Assembly (NCBI GenBank): GCA_949450265.1
Contig: CASTMW010000007.1
Coordinates: forward strand, 1-29,493
Length of the DNA stretch: 29,493 bases
Origin: an uncultured Eggerthellaceae bacterium
Lineage (GTDB): Bacteria > Actinomycetota > Coriobacteriia > Coriobacteriales > Eggerthellaceae
Direction: 5' to 3'
The notes under the pieces are model-generated. The model was not told where the DNA came from. It made no database searches and was given only the letters and a program-made list of their open reading frames with translations. Below are positions 12,967 to 21,089 of this stretch, piece by piece. The position numbers and the translations under genes were made by a program. Every line of letters begins with the position of its first letter. Within the stretch, counting starts at the first letter, position 1.

Positions 12967-14836
12967 GCATCGCATACTGGATTGCATCACCTCTCCGGCC
13001 GACCTCCATCTGCTCACGGTGCCGGAGCTGACCATCCTGGCCGATGAGATCCGCCAGCAGATCATCGCCACCACGTCGAAGACCGGCGGTCATGTGGCCT
13101 CTTCGTTGGGCGCGGTGGAGATCATCCTGGCATGCCACAGCTTGCTGGATACGCCCACCGACAAGCTCATCTTCGATGTGGGGCATCAGGCCTATGCGCA
13201 CAAGCTGGTGACGGGCCGCCTGCAGGAGTTCGACACCTTGCGCACCTACCATGGCCTCTCCGGCTTCCCGCGTCCGGGCGAGAGCCCCTACGATGCGCAT
13301 CCGTCCGGCCATGCCTCCGATTCGCTGTCGGTGGCCTCCGGCTACGCCAAGGCGCGTGTCATGAACGGCACCGACGAGAAGATCGTCACCATCATCGGCG
13401 ATGCGGCGGTGGCGGGCGGCATGGCGTTCGAAGCGCTGAACTACATCGGCACCGAACAGCTGCCCATGGTCATCATCCTGAACGACAACGAGATGTCCAT
13501 CTCGCGCAACGTGGGCGCGCTCATGAAGCATTTCGGCAACCTGCGCGCTACCAACGGCTATCGCAGTGTGCGCGAGAGCATGCAGGATCGGTTGGAATCG
13601 GGCGGCGGGTTCAGTCGCGCCTTTGCGGAGTTCGGTAAGCGCACCAAGGATTCCATGAAGCACATGTTCTTGCCCGAAGCGATGATCTACGAGCAACTTG
13701 GTATTGTGTGCACGCCGCCCATCGACGGGCACGACATCGGTCAGCTGCGCGAGATGCTGCGGTTGGTGCTCGCTATGGATGGCCCGGTCATGATGCACGT
13801 GGTGACGAAGAAGGGCGCGGGATACGCACCGGCTATGGCCGATCCCGAGCGCTTCCACGGCGTGGGCGCCTTCGACCCTGAAACGGGTGATGATGTGCCT
13901 GCCACGCGCACGGGCCTCACCTATACCAAGGCGTTCGGCGAGGCATTGCTGGCCGAAGCGCAGGCCGACGAGCGCATCGTTGCCATCACGGCGGCCATGG
14001 AGGGCGGCACCGGTCTCAAGGCGTTCCATGAGCGCTTCCCTGACCGCTTCATCGATGTGGGCATCGCCGAAGAGCAGGCGGTGGGCATGGCAAGCGGTCT
14101 GGCCGCTGCGGGCAAGAAGCCCGTGGTGGCGCTGTACTCCACTTTCATGCAGCGCGCTATAGACCAGCTGGTGGTGGATGTGGCGCTGCCGAAGCTGGAC
14201 GTGGTGTTCGCGCTGGACCGCGCAGGCATCGTCGGCAAGGATGGCCCCACGCATCATGGCGTGCTGGATATCTCGTATGCGCGCATGGTGCCGAACCTGC
14301 GCGTCGTGGCGCCTGCCGACACGCTAGAGCTGCGCAGCGCGTTGAAAACGGCGCTGCATCTGGGCGGACCGTTCGCGGTGCGCTACCCGCGCGCCACCGA
14401 GAAGGACATCGTACAAGGCACGCCTGAGGTGCTGGAATGCGGGCGCGCCCGGGTGGTGCGCGAAGGTGGCGACGCTGCCATCCTCTCCTTCGGAACGCTG
14501 CTCAACCGCGCCGTGGAAGCGGCCGAGCTGCTGGCGGGCGAGGGCATCGAGGTGCGCGTGGTGGACATGCGGTGGGTCAAGCCGCTGGATGTCGACCAGA
14601 TCGCATGTGCGGCCGCCACACCGCTCGTGGTGACCCTGGAAGAGGGCACCGTCTGCGGGGGTGCGGGCGAAGGCGTTCTGGATGAGCTCTCGCGTTTGGG
14701 AGCCACGCCGCGCACGCTGGTGCTCGGGGTTCCCGACCATTTCATCATGCAGGGAGAGACGGCATCGCTTTTGGCCGAGATTGGGTTGGATGGCCCCTCC
14801 ATCGCACAGAAAGTGCACAGCGCGCTCAAACGATAG
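12959..14836 (+). CDS. dxs: 1-deoxy-D-xylulose-5-phosphate synthase
   Basis: A 625-aa thiamine-diphosphate enzyme that joins pyruvate and glyceraldehyde-3-phosphate, the first step of the MEP isoprenoid pathway. Visible: 'TGGHVASSLGAVE' with H45, 'FDVGHQAYAHK', the ThDP/Mg motif at 147-177 ending in NDN, 'GFPRPGESPYD', 'IDGHDI', 'FIDVGIAEEQAVGMASGLA' with the catalytic Glu, and 'DRAGIVGKDGPTHHGVLD'. The metal motif reads GDAA instead of the usual GDGA. The TTG at 12959 is chosen because AGGGAG (12948-12953) is 5 bases away and family proteins begin near 'ILDCITSPADLHLL'; an ATG at 12797 would add 54 residues of xseB shadow. Start and xseB stop overlap by 8 bp. Last gene of the operon. Confidence 0.95.
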   Translation: MAEHRILDCITSPADLHLLTVPELTILADEIRQQIIATTSKTGGHVASSLGAVEIILACHSLLDTPTDKLIFDVGHQAYAHKLVTGRLQEFDTLRTYHGLSGFPRPGESPYDAHPSGHASDSLSVASGYAKARVMNGTDEKIVTIIGDAAVAGGMAFEALNYIGTEQLPMVIILNDNEMSISRNVGALMKHFGNLRATNGYRSVRESMQDRLESGGGFSRAFAEFGKRTKDSMKHMFLPEAMIYEQLGIVCTPPIDGHDIGQLREMLRLVLAMDGPVMMHVVTKKGAGYAPAMADPERFHGVGAFDPETGDDVPATRTGLTYTKAFGEALLAEAQADERIVAITAAMEGGTGLKAFHERFPDRFIDVGIAEEQAVGMASGLAAAGKKPVVALYSTFMQRAIDQLVVDVALPKLDVVFALDRAGIVGKDGPTHHGVLDISYARMVPNLRVVAPADTLELRSALKTALHLGGPFAVRYPRATEKDIVQGTPEVLECGRARVVREGGDAAILSFGTLLNRAVEAAELLAGEGIEVRVVDMRWVKPLDVDQIACAAATPLVVTLEEGTVCGGAGEGVLDELSRLGATPRTLVLGVPDHFIMQGETASLLAEIGLDGPSIAQKVHSALKR

Positions 14837-14853
14837 CTTTGAGCGCGCTGTGC
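14815..14853. terminator. 16-bp perfect hairpin between dxs and glnK
   Basis: GCACAGCGCGCTCAAA (14815-14830) and its exact complement (14838-14853) enclose a 7-base loop that contains the dxs stop codon. There is no T-run. Because the next gene converges from the right, it probably serves as a two-way terminator. Confidence 0.75.
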
Positions 14854-14876
14854 CACGCACCCCCGTAACGCAGCCG

Positions 14877-15215
14877 TTAGAGCGCGGCTGGGCCCGCTTC
14901 GCCCGTTCGGATGCGGATGACCTCTTCCACGGGGCTGATGAATATCTTGCCGTCGCCCACCTCACCCGTGCGCGCAGCCTCCTGGATGGTGGCCACGATG
15001 CTGTCTGTGGCCTCATCGTCGACCACGATCTCGAACTTCACCTTGGGCACCATGTTCAGCAGCACCTCGGTGCCGCGGAAGTGCTCCTTCCAGCCGTGCT
15101 GGTTGCCGCAGCCGTTCACCTGGCTGATTGTCATACCCGTGATCCCGCACGCGAACAGGGCTTCTTTGAGAGGCTCCATCTTCTCGGGTCGAACGATCGC
15201 AATGATCCTCTTCAT
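14877..15215 (-). CDS. glnK: P-II nitrogen regulatory protein (GlnK type)
   Basis: A 112-aa trimeric sensor of ATP/ADP and 2-oxoglutarate. 'MKRIIAIVRPEKMEPLKEAL' is the classic start, Q39 of the nucleotide site is kept in the T-loop ('GCGNQHGW'), and 'VPKVKFEIVVDD' and 'TGEVGDGKIFISPVEEVIRIRTGE' are the P-II signatures. Y46 is Phe and Y51 is Val, so neither known tyrosine modification (uridylylation or adenylylation at Y51) is possible; control must be by ligands alone. It follows amt in the same operon (12-bp gap), so its target is most likely the Amt channel, which P-II plugs when nitrogen is plentiful. GGAG (15225-15228) is 9 bases before the ATG. Confidence 0.93.
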   Translation of the reverse strand: MKRIIAIVRPEKMEPLKEALFACGITGMTISQVNGCGNQHGWKEHFRGTEVLLNMVPKVKFEIVVDDEATDSIVATIQEAARTGEVGDGKIFISPVEEVIRIRTGEAGPAAL

Positions 15216-15227
15216 GAAACATCACTC

Positions 15228-16499
15228 CTAATCAAGGCCCACGAACGCAGGATAGGCCGATTCTCCGTGCTCCGCCACATCGAGCCCTTGCGCTTCGGCT
15301 TCATCGCTCACGCGCAAGCGACCACGGAAGCACGCCTTCACGATGAGCCCGAGCACGATATCGCAGATGCCTACGAACACGACGGTGACCACGATGCCGA
15401 GCACCTGGCTTCCCAGCAGCGACCAATCGCCGGTGTAGAAGAGGCCGCCCGCGTCCGTCCAGGATAGCTCGGGCAGGCAGAACAGCCCCGTCATGATGCC
15501 GCCTGCGATGCCGCCCACGCAATGGCAGCCGAACGCATCGAGCGCATCGTCGTAGCCGATCTTGGGCTTGAGCCACGAGATGGCCCAATAGCAGATCGGG
15601 GAGGTCAGCGCGCCCATCACGAGCGCAGCCCAGGGTTCCACAAAGCCCGCTGCTGGCGTGATGGCGACCAGTCCGGCAACCAGACCAGTGCAGGCGCCGA
15701 TCAGCGTGGGCTTGCCCACACGCGCACGCTCCACCACCATCCAGGCGACCACGCCCGCGCCGCTCGCGCACACGGTGTTCACCAAGGCCAGCGCCGCCAC
15801 GCCATCCGCCGCGAACGCGCTGCCTGCGTTGAACCCGAACCAACCGAACCACAATAGCGCCGCGCCCAAAGCGACGAAGGGCACGTTGTGCGGCCGATAG
15901 CTCATGGCACCGAAGCCATGGCGGCGTCCCACCAGCACGGCCAGCACCAGCGCAGTCAGTCCGGACGAGATATGCACCACATCGCCGCCCGCGAAATCCA
16001 GCGCCCCGATGATATCCCCGATGAGCGATCCATCTCCGCCCCACACCATATGGGCCAGAAGGGGATAGACCACGATGGTCCATACGGTCAGGAACGCCAT
16101 GACGGCCCCGAAGCGCATGCGCCCGGCAACACCGCCGGTGATGATGGCGGTGGTGATCATGCAGAATGCCATCTGGAAGGCCACATCGGTGATGGCGGGG
16201 TATATGATCGCGCCATCGGGCGCCTGGGCCTCAGCGATCATATCGGTGGTGCTGGTCAGCAGCATCAGCTGGTCGAACCCTCCGAAGATCGGGTTGTCGC
16301 CATCGCCTCCATAGGCCAGCGACCACCCGCACACGCTCCAAATCAATGCCACTACACCCACCACGGCGAACACCATCATCATGGTGTTCCCGACGTTCTT
16401 GCGCCTGGTCAGTCCTCCATAGAAGAACGCGAGCCCCGGTGTCATGAGCAGCACCAGCATGGTGCAGACCAGCATGAAAGCGCTCGTTCCTGCATCCAT
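15228..16499 (-). CDS. amt: Ammonium transporter
   Basis: A 423-aa membrane channel of the Amt/Mep/Rh family with about 11 transmembrane helices. Seen: 'MTPGLAFFYGGLTRRKN' at the first helix, 'FQMAFCMITTAIITGGVAGRM', 'DFAGGDVVHISSG' with the first pore histidine, 'LLWFGWFGFNAGSA', and 'GCHCVGGIAGGIMTGLF' with the second pore histidine (twin-His pair). A short cytoplasmic tail follows. Two adjacent ATGs (16502, 16499) follow AAGGAGG (16507-16513); 16499 gives the better 7-base spacing. The open frame extends 33 codons further but without support. A hairpin lies in its leader and a GlnR-like box 110-147 bp upstream. Confidence 0.95.
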   Translation of the reverse strand: MDAGTSAFMLVCTMLVLLMTPGLAFFYGGLTRRKNVGNTMMMVFAVVGVVALIWSVCGWSLAYGGDGDNPIFGGFDQLMLLTSTTDMIAEAQAPDGAIIYPAITDVAFQMAFCMITTAIITGGVAGRMRFGAVMAFLTVWTIVVYPLLAHMVWGGDGSLIGDIIGALDFAGGDVVHISSGLTALVLAVLVGRRHGFGAMSYRPHNVPFVALGAALLWFGWFGFNAGSAFAADGVAALALVNTVCASGAGVVAWMVVERARVGKPTLIGACTGLVAGLVAITPAAGFVEPWAALVMGALTSPICYWAISWLKPKIGYDDALDAFGCHCVGGIAGGIMTGLFCLPELSWTDAGGLFYTGDWSLLGSQVLGIVVTVVFVGICDIVLGLIVKACFRGRLRVSDEAEAQGLDVAEHGESAYPAFVGLD

Positions 16500-16521
16500 C
16501 ATCTTCCCTCCTTGTTCGTCG

Positions 16522-16543
16522 TCGGATCTCTGCTCCGATCCGA
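16522..16543 (-). promoter_or_regulatory. Hairpin in the amt leader
   Basis: TCGGATC (16522-16528) and GATCCGA (16537-16543) form a 7-bp stem with an 8-base loop, 23 bp upstream of the amt start. It may affect transcript stability or initiation; there is no T-run after it on the minus strand. Confidence 0.35.
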
Positions 16544-16608
16544 TGGTGGCACTCTTTTTGCGAGGAAAAGGACGGCAGCGCGTTTGTTCACACGACCGCA
16601 TGCGCGTT

Positions 16609-16646
16609 TTAACGGTCGCGACGCAACGCTGTTACATGGCGGAAAC
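16609..16646. promoter_or_regulatory. GlnR-like nitrogen box
   Basis: The actinobacterial GlnR consensus is gTnAC-n6-GaAAC repeated at 11-bp steps. Here GTTAC (16631-16635), six bases, GAAAC (16642-16646) is an exact match. The preceding 22 bp continue the same phase with TTAAC (16609-16613, 4 of 5) and GACGC (16620-16624, 3 of 5). It lies between amt (minus) and the TSCPD gene (plus). GlnR controls amt-glnK operons in other actinobacteria. Confidence 0.5.
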
Positions 16647-16688
16647 AGGTCGGGTTGGATAGAATAGGAGCGATCATAAGGAGGCGAC

Positions 16689-16937
16689 ATGTCCAATCAT
16701 AGCTACACCCCGCGCGGGGTCTGCGCGCGTCAGATAGACTTCGACCTGGAAGATGGCCTGGTGCGCAACGTGCGCTTCGTTGGCGGATGCGATGGGAACC
16801 TAAAGGCCATCGCCAAGCTGATCGAAGGCAAGCCAGCCGATGAGATCATCGCGCTGCTCGAAGGCAACACCTGCGGTCCGCGTACCACCAGCTGCGCCGA
16901 CCAGCTCACGCGCGCTCTGCGGGAAGCGGGCGCATAG
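16689..16937 (+). CDS. TSCPD domain protein (TIGR03905 type)
   Basis: An 82-aa protein that is entirely one TSCPD domain: 'TPRGVCARQIDFDLEDGLV', 'VRFVGGCDGNLKAIAKLIEGKPADEIIALLEG', and the signature end 'CGPRTTSCADQL'. The four-Cys pattern (C12, C34, C62, C69) suggests metal binding. The same domain ends class II ribonucleotide reductases; the stand-alone form has no assigned function. AAGGAGG (16678-16684) precedes the ATG by 4 bases. A TAGAAT -10 (16660-16665) lies just upstream, after the GlnR-like box. ThrE-like exporter follows after 3 bp. Confidence 0.85.
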   Translation: MSNHSYTPRGVCARQIDFDLEDGLVRNVRFVGGCDGNLKAIAKLIEGKPADEIIALLEGNTCGPRTTSCADQLTRALREAGA

Positions 16938-16940
16938 CGG

Positions 16941-18269
16941 ATGCTTCCGGGGCACACGCTATCGTTCCATCCCATCCCTGCCTGCGCTGATGCAGAGGCG
17001 GTCACGCAGACGGTCCTGCCATGTTTGCTGGACATGGGGGAGAGCATGCTGATCGCAGGGGCTGACGTCAATCTGGTGGAGCTGCTGCTGCGCCGTGTGG
17101 GACACGCCTATGGTGCCTACAAGATGAATGTGCTGGTCATCACGGCGTCCATCATCGTCACCATGACGATGCCCGATCGCAGCGAATACACGCAGACGCG
17201 TCGCATCGAGAACCCGGGCGAGACCGATTTTGCGAAGCTTGAGGCCCTCACGAAGCTGTGCATGGACTGCTACAAGGAGCCGCTGCCCCCAGCCGAGCTG
17301 CGCGCCCGGTTCGAGCAGATACGCACGAAGCCGTTCCCGAACACCTCGCTCTACATCGGCGGCATCGTGGGCGCGGCCAGCTTCTCGGTCTTCTTCGGCG
17401 GAACATGGGTCGACGCGGTTATGACGGCGGTCTTCTCCATCGTCGTCTGCTTGCTGCTGACCTACCTGAAGCCGCTCACACCCAATACCATCGTGTTCAA
17501 CTTCATGGCGTGCGCCATCGTGGGGCTGCTCATCGGTGGCGTGGCCCATCTGATGCCGCAGATGTCGGTGGACATGGTCACCATTGGCGTCATCATGCTG
17601 CTCGTGCCGGGCGTGGTCATGACGAACGCCACGCGCGACATGATATCGGGCGACACCATATCGGGGGTCATGCGCTTCATCGAGAGCTTGCTTCTGGCCA
17701 CGGCCATTGCGCTTGGGTTCATGGCGTCGCTTTGGGTGGCGGGCCTTTCCACCGGGGAGTTCGCTTCCACCGCACCGCCGCTGATCTCGCTTGCGGCCTG
17801 CGTGCCCGCGGCGCTGGGCTTTGCGCTGTTCTTCAATGTGCGCCGTTCGCTTCTGGTGCTGGCCACCATTGGGGGAGTGTGCACGTGGGGCATCTACCTG
17901 GTCTTGAACGGGTATGTCATCCACGATGCCTTCCTGCCTACGCTCATTGCGGCCATCTTCGCGGCCGTGCTCTCGCAGGTGGTCTCGAAGCTGTTGAAGC
18001 TGCCCGTGTCGGTCATCTTCATCACGTCGGTCATCCCGCTGATCCCGGGCCGTGCGCTCTACTTCACCATGAAGTGCGCGCTTCTGGGTTCATGGATGCA
18101 TTGCGGCGAGTTCGCGCTGCTCACATTGCAGCCGGTGCTGGGCATCGCGCTGGGTATCAGCTTCGTGTGGGCCATCGCGCGCACGTGGTCGAACTTCTGC
18201 CTGCATCGTGCACGCCTCACCAATACGATGGACGCGGGCCAGAAAGCCGATTCCGACATGGAATCGTAG
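16941..18269 (+). CDS. ThrE-type threonine/serine exporter, both halves fused
   Basis: A 442-aa membrane protein. The N-terminal cytoplasmic part (about 1-130) has the DUF1212/ThrE hallmark 'LDMGESMLIAGADVNLVELLLRRVGHAYGA'. Two membrane blocks follow, about 135-270 (with 'VPGVVMTNATRDMISGDTISG', the conserved ThrE signature) and about 285-430 ('VSVIFITSVIPLIPGRALYFTM', the ThrE_2 signature). This is the full-length fusion form, like Corynebacterium ThrE; in Firmicutes the halves are often split. It would export threonine/serine or short acids with the proton gradient. The ribosome site before the ATG at 16941 is weak, and the gene is 3 bp after the TSCPD stop, so coupled translation is likely. 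Confidence 0.88.
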   Translation: MLPGHTLSFHPIPACADAEAVTQTVLPCLLDMGESMLIAGADVNLVELLLRRVGHAYGAYKMNVLVITASIIVTMTMPDRSEYTQTRRIENPGETDFAKLEALTKLCMDCYKEPLPPAELRARFEQIRTKPFPNTSLYIGGIVGAASFSVFFGGTWVDAVMTAVFSIVVCLLLTYLKPLTPNTIVFNFMACAIVGLLIGGVAHLMPQMSVDMVTIGVIMLLVPGVVMTNATRDMISGDTISGVMRFIESLLLATAIALGFMASLWVAGLSTGEFASTAPPLISLAACVPAALGFALFFNVRRSLLVLATIGGVCTWGIYLVLNGYVIHDAFLPTLIAAIFAAVLSQVVSKLLKLPVSVIFITSVIPLIPGRALYFTMKCALLGSWMHCGEFALLTLQPVLGIALGISFVWAIARTWSNFCLHRARLTNTMDAGQKADSDMES

Positions 18270-18337
18270 GGCATGTGGCCGCCCATGCGGGCAGGGCTGC
18301 TCGCACCATCCTATGAACGAGAACAAGGAGTTGCACC

Positions 18338-19531
18338 ATGGTCGAATACGATAGCGTTGAGGAAGCGCTCAACGAGTTGCGCGCGGGGCGCGTTATCCTG
18401 TGCACCGATGATCCCGACCGCGAAGACGAAGGCGACATGATCTGCGCGGCCGAGTTCGCCACCACTGAGAACGTGAACCTGATGGCGCGCGAGGCGTGCG
18501 GACTGATCTGCATGCCCATCTCGAAGGAGAAGGCGGCGAAGCTGCACCTGCGCCAGATGGTGCGCGACAACACCGACAACCACGAGACGGCCTTCACGGT
18601 GTCGGTGGACCATATCGACACCACCACAGGCATCTCGGCTGCCGAGCGCGGGCTGACCGCGCGTAAGCTGGCCGATCCCGCTGCCACGCCCGAGCAGTTC
18701 CGCCGCCCGGGGCACATGTTCCCCTTGGTGGCGCGCACAGGAGGCGTGCTGGAGCGCAATGGGCACACCGAGGCCACGGTGGACCTCATGCGTCTGGCCG
18801 GACTGCAAGAGGCGGGCCTGTGTTGCGAGGTGATGCGCGAGGACGGCCTGATGATGCGCGCGCCCGAACTGGCCGAGCTGCGCGATAGGCTGGGGCTCAA
18901 GATGATCAGCATCAAGGCGTTGCAGGAATATCGCAAGCGCCACGATAAGCTGGTGGAATGCGTGGCGCGCACGAAGCTGCCCACTGTGCACGGCGAGTTC
19001 ACAGCGTGCGCCTATGTGAACCGCTTGAACGGCGAGCACCACGTTGCGCTGGTCTGCGGGGATATCGGGCAGGGCGATGACGTGCTTGTGCGCGTGCATT
19101 CCGAGTGTCTGACCGGGGATGCGTTCGGCTCGATGCGCTGCGATTGCGGCGAGCAGCTGGCGGCGGCCATGGATGCTGTGCAGGCCGAGGGCCGCGGCAT
19201 CGTGCTGTATATGCGTCAAGAGGGCCGCGGCATCGGGCTGGTGAACAAGCTGCGCGCCTACGAGCTGCAAGATGATGGCCTTGACACGCTGGATGCGAAC
19301 CTGGCGCTGGGCTTCCAGGGTGACGAGCGCGAATACTACATCGGCGCGCAGATCCTGCGCGATCTGGGCGTGCGCACCATGCGCTTGCTCACCAACAACC
19401 CCGATAAGGTCTATCAACTCAACGACTTCGGTATCGAGATAGTCGAACGCGTGCCCATTGCCGCTTCCCCCAACGAGTTCGATCGCCGCTATCTAGAGAC
19501 GAAGAAGACCCGGATGGGGCACATCCTGTAA
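18338..19531 (+). CDS. ribBA: Bifunctional 3,4-dihydroxy-2-butanone-4-phosphate synthase / GTP cyclohydrolase II
   Basis: A 397-aa riboflavin-pathway enzyme. Residues 1-200 are RibB, which makes the 4-carbon precursor from ribulose-5-phosphate: 'DDPDREDEGDM', 'REACGLICMP', 'GHMFPLVARTGGVLERNGHTEA' and 'CEVMREDGLMM' are seen. Residues 205-397 are RibA, which opens GTP: 'VHSECLTGDAFGSMRCDCG' carries the three zinc cysteines, followed by 'LYMRQEGRGIGL', 'VRTMRLLTNNPDK' and 'PNEFDRRYLETKKTRMGHIL'. AAGGAG is 7 bases before the ATG. No other rib gene adjoins, and the 68-bp upstream gap is too short for an FMN riboswitch. Confidence 0.96.
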   Translation: MVEYDSVEEALNELRAGRVILCTDDPDREDEGDMICAAEFATTENVNLMAREACGLICMPISKEKAAKLHLRQMVRDNTDNHETAFTVSVDHIDTTTGISAAERGLTARKLADPAATPEQFRRPGHMFPLVARTGGVLERNGHTEATVDLMRLAGLQEAGLCCEVMREDGLMMRAPELAELRDRLGLKMISIKALQEYRKRHDKLVECVARTKLPTVHGEFTACAYVNRLNGEHHVALVCGDIGQGDDVLVRVHSECLTGDAFGSMRCDCGEQLAAAMDAVQAEGRGIVLYMRQEGRGIGLVNKLRAYELQDDGLDTLDANLALGFQGDEREYYIGAQILRDLGVRTMRLLTNNPDKVYQLNDFGIEIVERVPIAASPNEFDRRYLETKKTRMGHIL

Positions 19532-19682
19532 GCTCTTCGGCCGCATCGAGCTGGAGCTTCTACCGATAAGGGGAGAAGGTGGCAGCGTGGTCCGGGGGCG
19601 TGCCCACTAAGCGAGTTCCGCAGCGCAGCGAGGACTGTCCGAGCGACTGAGCATGCCTCCAGACCAGCGTTAGGCGGGGCTG
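19532..19682. other. Convergent intergenic ribBA/ahcY
   Basis: 151 bp without a gene. A small imperfect hairpin (CTTCTACC 19557-19564 / GGGAGAAG 19571-19578, one mismatch) could end ribBA transcription. The right part is rich in AGCG-type repeats and shares an 11-mer (ctgtcYgagcg, 19635-19645) with the merR/XRE gap (649-659); that is too short to call a repeat family. Confidence 0.3.
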
Positions 19683-20945
19683 CTATACCGTGCCCACCTG
19701 CCAGGTGTTCATATAAGCGATCTGCTCGGGCGTCAGTTCGTCGATGTGCACACCGAGCGTCTCCAGCTTCAGCGCCGCTATCCTCTCGTCGATCTGTGCG
19801 GGCACGTCGTAGACCTTCGGCTCCATGTCCTTCGCGTGGTCCAGCAGGTACTCGGTGCATAGCGCATGGTTGGCGAAGGACATATCCATCACGTTGGCGG
19901 GGTGCCCCTCGGCGCCCGACAGGTTCACCAGGCGCCCTTCGGCCAACAGGATGATGGTGCGCCCGTCGGGGAGCGTGTATTCATCCACCAGCGGTTTGAG
20001 CTGGGCCTTTTGCACCGCGTGCTCTTCCAGCCACGGGATGTTGATCTCGGAGTTGAAGTGCCCGCTGTTGCAGATGATGGCGCCATCCTTCATGTTCTCG
20101 AAGCACACATCGTCGATGACGTTCAGGTTGCCCGTCACGGTCACCCACAGGTCGGCCTGGCGCGCAGCATTCGCGCGCGGCATGACCTCGAAGCCGTCCA
20201 TGCATGCTTCCAGCGCCGCCACCGGGTCCACCTCACAGACGATGACGCGGCAGCCCATGCCCTTCGCACGCATGGCTAGGCCCTTGCCGCACCAGCCATA
20301 CCCGCTGACCACCAGCGTGCGCCCTGCGAGCAGGCGGTTCGTCAGGCGCACGATACCATCAAGGGTGGACTGGCCCGTGCCGTAGCGATTGTCGAAGAAG
20401 TGCTTCGTCTTCGCGTCGTTCACTGCGATGACAGGGTAGGCCAGCTGTCCTTCTGCCGCCATGGCGGCCAGACGGATCACGCCCGTGGTGGTCTCTTCGG
20501 CACCGCCGATGATGTTATCCAGCGCGTCGCGGCGCATCTCGTGAATGCGACCGACCACATCCCCGCCATCATCCAGCGTGATCTGCGGCTCGAAGTCGAT
20601 CACGGCGTCGATGTGCCGATAGTACGTCTCGTTGTCCTCGCCGCGGATGGCGAAGACCGACACACCATAGTCGCGCACCAGCGAGGCGGCCGTGTCGTCT
20701 TGGGTGGACAGCGGGTTTGAGGCGCACAGGCGCACTTCGGCACCACCTGCCACCAGCGCACGCATCAGGTTGGCGGTCTCGGTGGTCACATGCAGGCACG
20801 CGCCGATGCGCACACCTTCGAGCGGACGTTCGCGCTCGAAGCGCTCGCGGATGCTGGCGAGCACCGGCATGTCGCGGTCGGCCCATTCGATGCGCGCTTT
20901 GCCCTCATCGGCTAAAGCGATGTCTTTGATGTCGCATTCGATCAC
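19683..20945 (-). CDS. ahcY: Adenosylhomocysteinase
   Basis: A 420-aa NAD-dependent enzyme that splits S-adenosylhomocysteine to homocysteine and adenosine, clearing the product of methylation. Seen: 'CDIKDIALADEGKARIEWADRDMPVL', 'CLHVTTETANLMRALVAGGAEV', 'NDAKTKHFFDNRYGTGQST' (catalytic Lys/Asp region), the NAD loop 'VSGYGWCGKGLA', and the C-terminal 'EGRLVNLSGAEGHPANVMDMSF'. It is the shorter form without the roughly 40-residue insert of eukaryotic and proteobacterial enzymes. The start is GTG at 20945: AAGGA (20952-20956) is 6 bases away and relatives begin at 'DIKDI'; upstream ATG at 21023 has no ribosome site. No SAH riboswitch is visible in the short leader. Confidence 0.94.
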   Translation of the reverse strand: MIECDIKDIALADEGKARIEWADRDMPVLASIRERFERERPLEGVRIGACLHVTTETANLMRALVAGGAEVRLCASNPLSTQDDTAASLVRDYGVSVFAIRGEDNETYYRHIDAVIDFEPQITLDDGGDVVGRIHEMRRDALDNIIGGAEETTTGVIRLAAMAAEGQLAYPVIAVNDAKTKHFFDNRYGTGQSTLDGIVRLTNRLLAGRTLVVSGYGWCGKGLAMRAKGMGCRVIVCEVDPVAALEACMDGFEVMPRANAARQADLWVTVTGNLNVIDDVCFENMKDGAIICNSGHFNSEINIPWLEEHAVQKAQLKPLVDEYTLPDGRTIILLAEGRLVNLSGAEGHPANVMDMSFANHALCTEYLLDHAKDMEPKVYDVPAQIDERIAALKLETLGVHIDELTPEQIAYMNTWQVGTV

Positions 20946-21000
20946 AGCGGTTCCTTCCGTGAGTTCCCTGTGCTTGGACCCAGCATACCTCAAACTTACA

Positions 21001-21010
21001 ATGTCGACAT
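21001..21010. promoter_or_regulatory. 10-bp palindrome between ahcY and the glycosyltransferase
   Basis: ATGTCGACAT is self-complementary and lies 55 bp upstream of ahcY and 80 bp upstream of the GT2 gene. It may be an operator shared by the divergent genes, or chance. Confidence 0.2.
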
Positions 21011-21016
21011 AATTCC

Positions 21017-21045
21017 TGTTCAACGCGGGGGTGGGCAGCTATAAT
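21017..21045 (+). promoter_or_regulatory. Promoter of the GT2 glycosyltransferase gene
   Basis: Consensus -10 TATAAT (21040-21045) with a weak -35 TGTTCA (21017-21022) at 17 bp. Transcription would start near 21052, giving a leader of about 38 nt. Confidence 0.5.
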
Positions 21046-21089
21046 CAACCCGTTTGCGTTACCTTCTGCAGTCCGGATTAAGGAGAATC

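Noticed and set aside
18270..18337. FMN riboswitch before ribBA
   Set aside because: The gap is 68 bp with no RFN element; too short.
20946..21089. SAH riboswitch before ahcY
   Set aside because: The leader is short and shows no conserved SAH-riboswitch core.
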